DNA of 64,000 nucleotides from Cellvibrionaceae bacterium 1162T.S.0a.05 (GCA_000964245.1 LANB01000001.1:2198392-2262391), one strand, 5' to 3'; positions 1 through 8,375 are shown, counted from the stretch's first letter. Program-made: numbers and translations. The notes: generated by a model from the sequence alone, not told the origin.

Positions 1-1
1 T

Positions 2-85
2 CCGCCTGAGGTTTTACGTAACGCACTGTGGGCGCTCGATAAAACGGATGATTTCAAACCTCTTCCTTCAAGTGTAAAAAAATAA
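2..85 (+). CDS. C-terminal end of an upstream gene (partial)
   Basis: An open frame enters from the left edge and ends at TAA 83-85, leaving 27 visible residues that finish SSVKK. It stops 16 bases before the next ATG, and the AGGAG ribosome binding site of that gene lies in between, so the two are probably co-transcribed. Too little is visible to name a family. Confidence 0.5.
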   Translation, partial: PPEVLRNALWALDKTDDFKPLPSSVKK

Positions 86-101
86 GTAAAAGGAGTCAGG
101 C

Positions 102-2438
102 ATGTCAGTGAAAATATATTTTCAAGGAGAGATTCTTGATGATTTTGAACTAGATGAGGTCAAACAAAACCTCGCAAAACTTTTTCGCAAGGATATTGAA
201 CAGCTTGCCCCTTTATTTAGTGGTAAAAAAATAGCCATTAAAGAATGTCAAAGCGAAGGGGAAGCTGAAAAAGTCTGTGCGCGTCTTGAAAAAGCCGGAG
301 CGCTTGTTTGGATGTCGCCCGAACCGTCTGCAGACCAACCGGTAACCCGGGCTGATCATCAGGCTGAGGTTGATGCTCAAGAAGAGCTTCAAGAAGTTGC
401 ACAGCAAGTTGTCCCACAGGAAAAAAATGTTGCAACGGCCCCACGAGTAACCAAAGATCCAGAGCCTGCGAGGATCGAACACAAGGTAAGCTGGAAGCAA
501 GTATTTAAATATCGTGTTGATACCTTTATGGCGAAAGGGGGATCGTCTTCCTTTAAAGCGTTGACAGCGGCTTTTCTGTCAATTTTCTTTTTAATTGCGG
601 GTTTTCGCGGTTTGTTACATTTCCTCAGCCCGGAAGCTGCGCTGCAATATGAAAGCCTGGACTTTTTCGGTAACGTCTATATCACATTCCTGCAGTTGAC
701 CGATCCCGGAAATATGGCGCAGGACATTTTGTCTTCGCCATGGTACAAATTATTTGCTGTTTTTGCAGGTTTGGCGGGCGTTGTATTGCTCTCGGCACTA
801 ATCGCCTTTATTACCACAGCGCTCGACCAGAAACTCAATGAGTTAAAGCGTGGTCGCTCAAAGGTGATTGAGCAGGATCACACCCTGATATTAGGCTGGA
901 ACGAGCAGCGCATAGTCGAAATCATTCGAGAACTGATCCTCGCGAATGAAAGCGAGGATGACGGTTGTATTGTGATACTTGCAGATATGGACAAGGAAGC
1001 CATGGACGATATTCTGCGCCTGCAAATTCCTGATAGGAAAACATCAAGAATTGTAACGCGTAGCGGCCGGGTTTCTACCCTGGCGAACCTGGATATGGTG
1101 TCCATCGAACATTGTCGTTCCATTGTCATCCTTGGAACTTGTGAAGATACGGCAGCCGCGGAGGAAAAAATCAAGAGTGATGCAGCGGTGATTCAAACTG
1201 TTCTTGCAGCATCCAGCAAGGCGCACAACGACGAAGTCAACATCGTTGCAGAAATTTTCAATGACTCCTACCGCGATATTATTGAAAACAGTTTTTCGTC
1301 ACGCGTGGTTATCGTCAATACCAGCGACATACTGGCGAAATTACTCGTGCAAACGTCCCGCTCCGTTGGTTTGTCAGTGGTTTACAGTGAAATCCTGTCT
1401 TTTGATGGCTGTGAAATGTATTTTCACGGTGAGGATGACTGGCGGTCTACACGCTTTGGTGACCTCGCCTATTTTTTCCCGGACGGTGTCCCGATGGGTG
1501 TCCGGAATTCCAGCGGTGAGTTAATACTCAATACTGATCCGGACTACGTGATGAATTACGGTGACGAAATTATTATTGTCGCTGATGATGATTCCACTAT
1601 TGAATTCAGGTCAGAGAAAGTTGTCACGCCTGTCGGTTTGGAGCTGGTCAATAGCACTCAGGAACAACAAACAGAAAAAGAGCTGATTATCGGCTGGAAC
1701 CACAAGGCCCCGATTATTATCAGTGAATTTGCAGACTATGTGATGGATGGCAGTGTGATCGACATCATGCTGCAGCATCCAACGGATGCTGAACGTAAGG
1801 AAATTAAAAAGCTGGACGAAGATATCGACAATATAAAAATCAATCTTGTTGAGCTTAACCCGCTGAATCGTGATGATTTGCTGAGCCTTGATCCCTTTAA
1901 TTACAACAATATTATTATTCTGGCTGGTGCTGGCGATGACCTGCTTGCGCAGCAAGTTGACTCGGCCAATATTGTGACCTTACTGTTGTTGCGTAATATT
2001 TTTGAAGCGTATCCTGAAGAGGCGGCCTCAACAAAACTGATTACTGAGATTCTGGAATCGCAAAACCAGCCAATTGTTGCTCAAGCGGGTGTGAAAGACA
2101 TTATTATATCCAATCAATTGGTGAGTATGATCATTGCTCAGGTGTCCGAAGATGTCGATATCAAGGATGTGTACGATGATATCTTTCAGGAAGACGGTTC
2201 CGAAATCTACCTCAAACCCCTCTCGCAGTATTATCAGGACTTTCCGCTTGAAGTGAATTTTGCTGATTTGATTGATCTGGCTCAGCAGCGCAATGAAATT
2301 TGTATCGGCGTGAAAATCAAGGCGCTTGAAAACGAGGTGGAAGAAAATAATGGTGTAGAACTTATTCCACTAAAAGACAAACGCTTTACCCTTACGGGCG
2401 AAGATAGTCTTGTGGTGCTAGCAGAAGATGAACTCTAG
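102..2438 (+). CDS. CASTOR/POLLUX-like ion channel with RCK domains
   Basis: A 778-residue inner-membrane ion channel of the CASTOR/POLLUX/DMI1 type. Residues 1-75 look like the small domain found at the N-terminus of many gammaproteobacterial envelope proteins. An acidic, Gln-rich linker follows, then TM1 at about 152-175, a pore-like segment with TFLQLTDPGN at about 195-204, and TM2 at about 214-240. The rest is cytosolic and holds two nucleotide-binding RCK/TrkA-N-like units, starting near TLILGWNEQR (about 261) and LIIGWNHKAP (about 530). In this family RCK domains gate the pore in response to ions or nucleotides. The start is fixed by AGGAG eight bases upstream. Ion selectivity cannot be read: there is no classic TVGYG filter. 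The family is clear, the function inferred. Confidence 0.85.
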   Translation: MSVKIYFQGEILDDFELDEVKQNLAKLFRKDIEQLAPLFSGKKIAIKECQSEGEAEKVCARLEKAGALVWMSPEPSADQPVTRADHQAEVDAQEELQEVAQQVVPQEKNVATAPRVTKDPEPARIEHKVSWKQVFKYRVDTFMAKGGSSSFKALTAAFLSIFFLIAGFRGLLHFLSPEAALQYESLDFFGNVYITFLQLTDPGNMAQDILSSPWYKLFAVFAGLAGVVLLSALIAFITTALDQKLNELKRGRSKVIEQDHTLILGWNEQRIVEIIRELILANESEDDGCIVILADMDKEAMDDILRLQIPDRKTSRIVTRSGRVSTLANLDMVSIEHCRSIVILGTCEDTAAAEEKIKSDAAVIQTVLAASSKAHNDEVNIVAEIFNDSYRDIIENSFSSRVVIVNTSDILAKLLVQTSRSVGLSVVYSEILSFDGCEMYFHGEDDWRSTRFGDLAYFFPDGVPMGVRNSSGELILNTDPDYVMNYGDEIIIVADDDSTIEFRSEKVVTPVGLELVNSTQEQQTEKELIIGWNHKAPIIISEFADYVMDGSVIDIMLQHPTDAERKEIKKLDEDIDNIKINLVELNPLNRDDLLSLDPFNYNNIIILAGAGDDLLAQQVDSANIVTLLLLRNIFEAYPEEAASTKLITEILESQNQPIVAQAGVKDIIISNQLVSMIIAQVSEDVDIKDVYDDIFQEDGSEIYLKPLSQYYQDFPLEVNFADLIDLAQQRNEICIGVKIKALENEVEENNGVELIPLKDKRFTLTGEDSLVVLAEDEL

Positions 2439-2444
2439 CAAGTT

Positions 2445-2477
2445 AAAAAAAGAGACAAACCGGAAAGGTTTGTCTCT
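2445..2477 (-). terminator. Intrinsic terminator for the minus-strand pair
   Basis: A perfect 11-bp stem (2451-2461 with 2467-2477) and 5-nt loop is followed, on the minus strand, by six U residues (A-run 2445-2450). It ends transcription of the 107-aa gene. It may also stop the convergent channel gene, but there is no T-run on that side. Confidence 0.85.
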
Positions 2478-2517
2478 ATCCTACAAAGGATAAAGTCCAT
2501 GGAGGAGAGTTGAAACG

Positions 2518-2841
2518 TTAATTTGCCAGCGCCAGGCGAGCCGCACGGACAACTGCATCATCTTCGTAGCGCATAAAAATGGTCCCGTTCGGGCTGTCGC
2601 CACGCAGGGCATCGAGAATGTCTTGTTCCGAGTAATGCAGCAAAAGGTCGAGAGCGACACGTGTACCTTGGCCCTCCCTCACCAGGCTGCGATCAGTCGT
2701 GGCAAATGGCGGGCTCAAAAACTCAGCTTGAACCTCAGCCCCGGGCTCACCGGCTTTAGCGATCTCTATCCAAAGAATTAAAAGAAATAGACTGGCAGCC
2801 CAGAACAAATTCAAGGATTTAAAAAAGTTAACAGGTTTCAT
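2518..2841 (-). CDS. Exported or membrane-anchored hypothetical protein, 107 aa
   Basis: A small protein with one N-terminal hydrophobic segment at residues 10-27 (FWAASLFLLILWIEI), either a signal peptide or an anchor. About 75 polar residues follow and are probably periplasmic. The C-terminal half contains DILDALRGDSPNGTIFMRY and ends in an Ala-rich helix. No family is recognised. AAAAGGAC lies about seven bases before the ATG, and a strong terminator follows the stop, so this is a real transcription unit. It starts 24 bases after the 29-codon ORF on the same strand, and the two are probably one operon. Confidence 0.6.
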   Translation of the reverse strand: MKPVNFFKSLNLFWAASLFLLILWIEIAKAGEPGAEVQAEFLSPPFATTDRSLVREGQGTRVALDLLLHYSEQDILDALRGDSPNGTIFMRYEDDAVVRAARLALAN

Positions 2842-2865
2842 ATTAAAGTCCTTTTAAAACGAAAT

Positions 2866-2955
2866 TCACAGGCCCTGAATTGCGCTAATTAGCCCAATTA
2901 CACCAAGCGAGAAACTACCGAGAGTAAAAAAAGCGGATACGAGAAAAGATTTCAT
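2866..2955 (-). CDS. 29-aa single-span membrane peptide
   Basis: ATG at 2955 to TGA at 2866 encodes 29 residues beginning MKSFLVSAFFTLG. Almost the whole peptide is one hydrophobic helix, ending SAIQGL. A strong ribosome binding site (GGAGGG) sits about seven bases before the ATG, better than that of many large genes here. It comes first in an operon with the 107-aa membrane protein and lies just downstream of a CRP-like site. Function unknown; small one-span peptides often modulate a membrane partner, here perhaps the adjacent protein. Confidence 0.6.
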   Translation of the reverse strand: MKSFLVSAFFTLGSFSLGVIGLISAIQGL

Positions 2956-3281
2956 CTGGTTCCCTCCAGAGAGTGTCATCAATGTATGGTGCTTACTTTA
3001 GTCGAATGCCCCGTTTCGGGCTGTGATCGAAGTTACAATACGGCTGTGAAAAATTACCCATGAGCAAGAATGGCGCTTTCTATACGCCAAAAGCGGAGAA
3101 CAGCTTGTGCAATAAGGCGAAGCTAAAGCTCGGTTCTTCCTCAGCTTTCAAAAGAACTGCTGTGGTATAGTGGCGCCAAAGCATCCGGCGGTCTAAAGGC
3201 GAAGTATTAAAAACGCTTTCCACCGCACACCAATAGCGACTACGCACACAAGAAGCAAGAAGCAAGAAGAACAGTCATGCC
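2956..3281. other. Gene-free divergent region before the cyclase
   Basis: No coding frame is convincing in these 326 bases. It holds the CRP-like site, an extended -10 (TGGTATAGT, 3163-3171) that could serve the cyclase gene, and short AGAAGCA-type direct repeats at 3248-3270 just before the start codon. Confidence 0.5.
2995..3037 (-). promoter_or_regulatory. CRP/Vfr-like site and minus-strand promoter
   Basis: TGTGA-TCGAAG-TTACA at 3022-3037 matches nine of ten bases of the CRP/Vfr palindrome TGTGA-N6-TCACA. On the minus strand TAAAGT (3000-2995) could be a -10 giving a start near 2988, which places the site centre at -41.5, the class II activator position. The target would be the small membrane operon starting at 2955. 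The divergent nucleotide cyclase gene begins 245 bp to the other side. Confidence 0.45.
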
Positions 3282-5504
3282 ATGAATGACGCAGCGCTCC
3301 AGCAAAAAAAACTTACCTTGATGTTTACCGACATCGTGGGTTACTCGCGCCTGATGGGCCGAGACCAGGCGCAAACGATTGCAATGCTTGAAGACTATCG
3401 TCGTATTCTCGTTGAGCAAATAGATAAGCACCAGGGCACCGTAATCGAATTCATTGGCGATGCCGTTTTCGCCCGTTTTGACAGCGCACAGTCTGCGGTT
3501 GATGCGGCCATCGGCATTCAAAAAGAACTGTTTACCTTCAACCATTTCCGCGACAAAAGTCTACCCCGCTTGCAAACCCGAATTGGCCTGCACAGCGGTG
3601 AGGTTATGACAAAGGGCGATGCGGTATTTGGTGATGACGTGAATATCGCCGCGCGCCTCGAACCTATAGCCGTTGCGGATGGAATCTGTATTTCCAATGC
3701 CGTCTACGACGAAATTCAGGAAAACCTTAAAGAACCCCTACTAAAATTGGGTGTACAACCGCTTAAAAATATCGAAACCAGGATCAAGGCCTATCTCATA
3801 CGGCCGTTGGGTATCACCTTCAAGACACGCCTGCACTACGCCAACCGCAAGCTCAACCAAAAGCTGGGCGCCTACCGTTACCCCATTGCCGCCGCCGTTC
3901 TATTGGTGATTATTTCACTGATTTATTGGGTGCCACGCTGGCTGGTTCCAGGTTACGATGCCAACTACGTGGAAATTGCCGACTTCAAAAACCTGATGAA
4001 CGCCGAAGGTGAAGTTGACTACCTCAGTGCTGGAATTACCGAAGCCGTGCGCTCACAGTTGGCAGATGTGCGTGACGTATATCTGGTTAAAACCGGCGAA
4101 GGTATTCTCGCACCAATTATGCTGGAAGGCAGCGTACAGAAAGTGGGGGATAACCTGCGCATTGCCTATCAACTGATTCGTCGCAAAGGAAATGTGCAAA
4201 TTGCAGGCGGTAAGTTGGATGGTGTCTACGAAGATATTTTTATTTTGCAGGATCGGGTAACAGCTGAGATTGCGAAATATTTGGCTGAAGAATTTGGCTT
4301 ACCGAATTTTCGGCCTGCGAAAATTGATCTGACCTCGGATGTGTTGGCTTATGACTACTACATGCGGGGTATGAGGTGGTTAACCATGCCGTCAGCACAA
4401 GAGGCCATGGATGAAGCTATAAAGTTTTTTACAACAGCATTGGTGCATGATCGAAGTTTTCCTTTCGCGTTTATGGGCTTGTGCCGAGCCTACAGAACAA
4501 AATATTACCTTTCACAAGAAATAAATTACTTCGAGCAAGCGGAAAAAAATTGTAGTAAAGCTGTAGCGCTAAATGGCGAATCGACTCAAATATTGACTGC
4601 GGCCAGTGCGTTATATATAGAAAAAGGAGATTATAATAATGCGCTTAAAATTCTGTTAAGTTTAAACAAGGATCAATATCTTGATGTTGAAATTGTTAGG
4701 CTAATTTCGCGAGTATATGGTCTGATTGGTGAGTATGAGAAAGCAGAAGAAATTGTTCAGGAGTTGATAGCGCAACAACCAAAAAATTGGCATGGCTATC
4801 AGATACTAGGTCTTTTGTACCTCCGATCAAAAAAATATGATAGTGCAATTGAACAATATAAAAATGTTATTGACATTACGCCAGACAATTCGGTTGCGTT
4901 AAGCAATATTGGTTCAAGTTATTATTTTAAAGGAGATATAAAAAAGGCAGCTAATTTTTTCGAAAAAGCAGTAGAAGTAATGCCAACTAGTTGGGGGTAT
5001 TTGAATTCGGGAGTGATGTTCTATTATCTCAGTGAGTTTGATAAGGCTGAGATAAATTTTAGGCGCGGCCTGGAAATTTCCCCCGGGGATTTTTTGATTT
5101 ATTTGAATTTGGCTGAAGTTCAAAGGCTGAAACAAAAAAATAAAGATTTATATTTGGAAACTTATAGTAAATCTATAGATTTAGCCGAAGAAAAAATTAA
5201 TATCAATAAAAAGGATATAGTTGCACACTATGTGTTAGTGATAAGCAGTTTGTACGTTGGCAACGTTGAGGCTTCAAGACAGTACTTAGAGGACCTTGAG
5301 GGGATTGATAGCGACGATACTGATGTGCTCTATGCCAAGCTGAGATTTTTAATTTTTGAAGCAAGTTATAAAAATGCATTGGGGGTGATTCGTCAGCTGC
5401 TTGATCAAGGGCATCCGCTTGAGTTGATACGCATAGATCCTGATTTGGAGGAGTTGAGAAAGCAAGAGGTTTATAAGAGATTTATTTTTAATTATGAAAA
5501 ATGA
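3282..5504 (+). CDS. Class III nucleotide cyclase with TPR domain
   Basis: A 740-residue membrane cyclase expected to make cAMP or cGMP. The catalytic domain covers about residues 8-180 with metal aspartates D17 (FTDIVGYS) and D60 (FIGDAVFARF) and transition-state N121/R125 (VNIAARLE). One TM segment follows at about 200-220, then a TolB/FlgO-like region at about 225-335 (MLEGSVQKVG, EDIFILQDRV), then TPR repeats from about 350 to the end. At the purine-selectivity positions it has E56, as in guanylate cyclases, and A114, where adenylate cyclases have Asp or Thr and guanylate cyclases Cys, so the substrate is open. From about 4480 the gene becomes clearly AT-richer than its catalytic half, suggesting the TPR tail was acquired or diverged separately. 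The ATG has only a weak AAGAAG-type ribosome binding site. Confidence 0.88.
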   Translation: MNDAALQQKKLTLMFTDIVGYSRLMGRDQAQTIAMLEDYRRILVEQIDKHQGTVIEFIGDAVFARFDSAQSAVDAAIGIQKELFTFNHFRDKSLPRLQTRIGLHSGEVMTKGDAVFGDDVNIAARLEPIAVADGICISNAVYDEIQENLKEPLLKLGVQPLKNIETRIKAYLIRPLGITFKTRLHYANRKLNQKLGAYRYPIAAAVLLVIISLIYWVPRWLVPGYDANYVEIADFKNLMNAEGEVDYLSAGITEAVRSQLADVRDVYLVKTGEGILAPIMLEGSVQKVGDNLRIAYQLIRRKGNVQIAGGKLDGVYEDIFILQDRVTAEIAKYLAEEFGLPNFRPAKIDLTSDVLAYDYYMRGMRWLTMPSAQEAMDEAIKFFTTALVHDRSFPFAFMGLCRAYRTKYYLSQEINYFEQAEKNCSKAVALNGESTQILTAASALYIEKGDYNNALKILLSLNKDQYLDVEIVRLISRVYGLIGEYEKAEEIVQELIAQQPKNWHGYQILGLLYLRSKKYDSAIEQYKNVIDITPDNSVALSNIGSSYYFKGDIKKAANFFEKAVEVMPTSWGYLNSGVMFYYLSEFDKAEINFRRGLEISPGDFLIYLNLAEVQRLKQKNKDLYLETYSKSIDLAEEKININKKDIVAHYVLVISSLYVGNVEASRQYLEDLEGIDSDDTDVLYAKLRFLIFEASYKNALGVIRQLLDQGHPLELIRIDPDLEELRKQEVYKRFIFNYEK

Positions 5505-5515
5505 TAGGAGATGAT

Positions 5516-5953
5516 ATGAAAAAAATAGCATTTTTGTTTTTGGTGGTTTTTTTAGTGAGTTCTTGTGCTTCTTATACTAAATGTGATTGTGAAATACCTG
5601 GTCCAGCACTTGTAAAAGTGTTTATGGATGTGGACGGTAAACCTAATGTTAATATTGAAAAATTGTCTACCTATCCTGGCGAAGTCGTCATTTTTGAAGG
5701 CTTGCCAGAGTTTGAATTGGTCTTTAATCGTGACCCGGGAAACCCAAATGGAAAAACAAAGAAATATTCTTCAAAAAAGGGAGTTATTAAATTAAGAATA
5801 TCTAAAGAATATAAGGAAGTTTTGGCATCTCTGGAGAAGACTGAAGATCGGGATCAAGATGAATCACGTTCAGTAAAAGCTGTCATTATTAAATACGATA
5901 TACATGCTCAAGGAGAAAAGCGGGATCCCAAGATTCGAATAATTGAGCATTAA
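5516..5953 (+). CDS. Small lipoprotein, 145 aa
   Basis: The signal peptide MKKIAFLFLVVFLVSSC has the lipobox VSSC, so the mature protein starts at Cys17 and is lipid-anchored, probably in the outer membrane. The mature part is charged and beta-rich by appearance, with KCDCEIPG near the start. No family is recognised. A frame-open ATG exists at 5501, but GGAG at 5508-5511 selects 5516. It starts 11 bases after the cyclase stop, shares that gene's AT-rich composition, and is followed by a terminator, so it is the last gene of the cyclase operon. Confidence 0.75.
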   Translation: MKKIAFLFLVVFLVSSCASYTKCDCEIPGPALVKVFMDVDGKPNVNIEKLSTYPGEVVIFEGLPEFELVFNRDPGNPNGKTKKYSSKKGVIKLRISKEYKEVLASLEKTEDRDQDESRSVKAVIIKYDIHAQGEKRDPKIRIIEH

Positions 5954-5981
5954 TTTTACTTTTGAGTAAATTCAATCAATC

Positions 5982-6009
5982 AAAAAGCCGGTTAATACCG
6001 GCTTTTTTT
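5982..6009 (+). terminator. Intrinsic terminator of the cyclase operon
   Basis: An 11-bp stem AAAAAGCCGGT / ACCGGCTTTTT (5982-5992 with 5997-6007), a TAAT loop and a seven-T run. It lies 28 bases after the lipoprotein stop. Confidence 0.9.
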
Positions 6010-6310
6010 ATCAACAACACCTCAGAATCTGTAGAATAAGGTTTCTTATCTTTCACCACCAACACAACAAGGAGTGGAATCTTTGCTTTGAAAGTTAATC
6101 ACGATTAGCAAAATTTGGGGGCGGTTGTATTTGCTGTATACTCAATCGAGGCGGCGTTCAATTAAGGCAATTGGTTAACCTGTTCAGTAATCTGACCTGA
6201 TATAGGCACAGTCGAAAAGCAGCGATATAAACTGTACAAAATACGAGCTATAGTAGCGGTAGCCCGCTATAATGCGTGGACTTACAGGTTAACGGACAAC
6301 ACCGTACTCA
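6010..6310 (+). promoter_or_regulatory. Gene-free leader upstream of the rhomboid gene
   Basis: About 300 bases with no convincing frame. A consensus -10 TATAAT lies at 6268-6273, 38 bases before the rhomboid ATG, but the -35 at the right spacing is poor. No clear Shine-Dalgarno sequence precedes the ATG. Confidence 0.3.
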
Positions 6311-7240
6311 ATGTTCTTCCTCCCCTTTAAAATAGACTCCCGCATAAAAGGGCTTCCGCTCTTTACCGTGATGGTCTGCCTGATCTGTTTAGGGGTGTAT
6401 TGGGAGCAATACACACGTGACCGTGCCTATTATCAGAGTGTCAAACATTATTGCTATCAGGATATTGAAAAAGACGTGCTAACAGCCTTGCGCCTTGTAC
6501 GCCACGAGCAGGTTGGAAACTACTGTGAGGAGGTTTTCGAGGAAATCAGGAGTGCAGAGCGACCAGCGGTGAAAATGAAATCCCTGGCAGAGCAGGCAGA
6601 GAACACAGGCTTGTTTGCCGATAAGGAAGACAATGTTGCCTATGTCTTTTTGCGTTTATCAGAGGGCTACAACGAATTCACCCGGCGTGTACCGCGTTTG
6701 CTAACGCGGGATCTAAGTTATGATCCGCGCAACCCGAATGTGTGGAAAATGTTTACTGCCACGTTTTCTCACGGCGATTTATTGCATCTCGCTGGTAATT
6801 TACTGTTCTTCTATATCTTCGCGGCTTCCGTTGAGTTGGTGATTGGTCACTTCGTTTTTGCCGCTTTTATATTACTTTCCACTGTGACCACGAGTCTGGC
6901 TTACAGTTACGCCACAATGAACGTGGAGAACGCCATGCCGACGGTAGGGCTTTCCGGGGTCGTGATGGCAATGGTTGCTGCTTTGGCCTTGATGCTGCCC
7001 CATGCACGCATTAATTGCCTTTTATGGATCGGTATTATTGTCAAGATCATTCCCATTCCGGCTATTTTTCTTGCGGTGTGGTACATCGGGTGGGATATCT
7101 ACGACATGCGCCGTTTTGGCCAGCTGTCTGGTATTAATTATGTTGCGCACATCAGTGGTGCAGTCCTCGGTTCCATTTTAGGACTGTACTACACGGTGTT
7201 TGAAAAGCGTCGTGTGCGTGAGGCCACAGTTCACTACTAA
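6311..7240 (+). CDS. Rhomboid-family intramembrane serine protease
   Basis: A 309-residue polytopic protease expected to cleave membrane substrates within the bilayer. TM1 is near residues 14-30, and a soluble insertion of about 110 residues follows before the rhomboid core. The core shows the family signatures in order: FSHGDLLHLAGNLLFFYIF, then GLSG with the catalytic serine, then HISG with the catalytic histidine near the end. All catalytic elements are present. The ATG at 6311 has a weak ribosome binding site; a downstream start would damage TM1. The substrate is unknown. Confidence 0.9.
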   Translation: MFFLPFKIDSRIKGLPLFTVMVCLICLGVYWEQYTRDRAYYQSVKHYCYQDIEKDVLTALRLVRHEQVGNYCEEVFEEIRSAERPAVKMKSLAEQAENTGLFADKEDNVAYVFLRLSEGYNEFTRRVPRLLTRDLSYDPRNPNVWKMFTATFSHGDLLHLAGNLLFFYIFAASVELVIGHFVFAAFILLSTVTTSLAYSYATMNVENAMPTVGLSGVVMAMVAALALMLPHARINCLLWIGIIVKIIPIPAIFLAVWYIGWDIYDMRRFGQLSGINYVAHISGAVLGSILGLYYTVFEKRRVREATVHY

Positions 7241-7323
7241 TCTGGCGCTGGGAACTACGCAAAACCTGAACTTTGTGCTTGAATTAGCGGGTGTCGAATT
7301 TTTCGTGGATCAGGAGGACTTGA

Positions 7324-7767
7324 ATGCGAATAACAGCAATTAAACGCTTGGTTGTATCCTTTTCACTTGTTGCTTACATTTTGTCCAGTACGGCTTGTGG
7401 GGTCATCCTTTACCCGGAGCGTCAGGGGCAAAAGGGGGGCAAAATTGATTTGGCCGTTGCTTTCCTTGACGGGATTGGCCTGTTGTTATGGGTTGTACCG
7501 GGTTTGGTTGCGTTTGCAGTAGATTTTCATCAAGGCACCATCTACTTACCCAACTCACAAGCGGCGATTGACGCGGGTGAGGACGAGTATCGGGAAGTGA
7601 AAGTCCATTTGCCGATGACCATGGAAAACATTGAAGCCGTGCTGCAGCAGGAATTGGATATGCCCATAGATCTGAGTGATGAGCGCGCAATTGTACGAAA
7701 TATAAGCATAGAGGAGCTGCAAAACAGCCAGTCTCTCGCCTCCCTCGTTCAGGCTCCTAAAGCCTGA
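7324..7767 (+). CDS. Lipoprotein with hydrophobic inner segment, 147 aa
   Basis: A signal peptide ends in the lipobox SSTAC (Cys25), giving an outer- or inner-membrane lipoprotein. The mature part has a second hydrophobic stretch (LAVAFLDGIGLLLWVVPGLV, about 42-62) followed by FHQGTIYLP and a polar C-terminus. This resembles in layout the YceK/YidQ-type lipoproteins but I cannot assign it. AGGAGG lies a few bases upstream of the ATG. It follows the rhomboid gene by 83 bases and may be co-transcribed. Confidence 0.6.
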   Translation: MRITAIKRLVVSFSLVAYILSSTACGVILYPERQGQKGGKIDLAVAFLDGIGLLLWVVPGLVAFAVDFHQGTIYLPNSQAAIDAGEDEYREVKVHLPMTMENIEAVLQQELDMPIDLSDERAIVRNISIEELQNSQSLASLVQAPKA

Positions 7768-7801
7768 CTCCCAGTAAAACGCCTGATTTTTAGACAAAAT
7801 T

Positions 7802-7828
7802 AAAAAAGCCGACCTCATAGAGGTCGGC
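7802..7828 (-). terminator. Minus-strand intrinsic terminator with no annotated gene upstream
   Basis: A perfect 9-bp GC-rich stem (7808-7816 with 7820-7828) and 3-nt loop; the A-run 7802-7807 reads as six U on the minus strand. No minus-strand protein gene lies upstream of it for more than 10 kb, so it either blocks antisense transcription or ends a small RNA. Confidence 0.7.
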
Positions 7829-7894
7829 CGAAGCTGCACGCCTGTTGCAGAAAAAGCATTTTGGCCCGGAAGCCCCGTGGGGCCCAGGCATGTC
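7802..7894 (-). ncRNA. Candidate small RNA on the minus strand
   Basis: The terminator at 7802-7828 is preceded on the minus strand by about 65 bases with two more hairpins (GCATG/CATGC and GCCCC/GGGGC). Further upstream are a possible -35 TTGAGA (7929-7924) and an AT-rich -10 (ATAAAA, 7906-7901) at 17-bp spacing. A transcript of roughly 90 nt is inferred. The -10 is poor and there is no homology evidence. Confidence 0.25.
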
Positions 7895-7902
7895 ATGCTC
7901 TT

Positions 7903-8375
7903 TTATCTAATATGAATTTGGTGTCTCAAACCTTTCAAAATTTCACACTATTTCATCTTGCTACGCTGATGGTGAGGGAGCGGAAAGGCGTTTTGGCGGA
8001 GTGGGGATGCTTGTTCCGAATGGGTGTTTGATCTTGGGCCGGGTGTTTTATCGTGGACATAAAAATGTCATGCCGATGTCATTTGCAAGAAAAACGACAC
8101 ATTCGTGTTAATTTTATGTAATAAAAATGTCACAAAAATATTTTTCTTCTGAAAAAATTTATAAAAAATTGAACTTTTTTAGCTAAGTGCTTGTTCTGCT
8201 TGAATGAATCAGGATGCATTGGTTTTAAAAAACAATTTTATATTCGTGTGGATTCTGGTTCATGATCTTTCTGTAACAATATTGAAATATTCAGAACTCA
8301 GAATGCCCAAACATTAAATTCGGGGGAATAAAGTGACATTTCCCCGGTGAATTGATTGTTTGGGGATCCGTCACA
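7903..8375 (+). promoter_or_regulatory. Gene-free leader of the TonB receptor
   Basis: About 470 AT-rich bases with no credible frame on either strand. It contains the Pho-box-like repeats at 8054-8082, a lone ATGTCAC half-site at 8128-8134, and a 6-bp hairpin (8323-8328 with 8340-8345) just before the receptor start. The length suggests a long regulated leader. Confidence 0.5.
8054..8082 (+). promoter_or_regulatory. Pho-box-like triple repeat upstream of the TonB receptor
   Basis: Three heptamers are phased at exactly 11 bp: TGGACAT (8054-8060), ATGTCAT (8065-8071) and ATGTCAT (8076-8082). The second and third each match six of seven bases of the PhoB half-site CTGTCAT with the canonical 4-bp gap; the AAAA gap between the first two also fits. 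No good -10 lies 10-11 bp downstream, so the exact promoter is uncertain. The regulator assignment is inferred. Confidence 0.5.
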
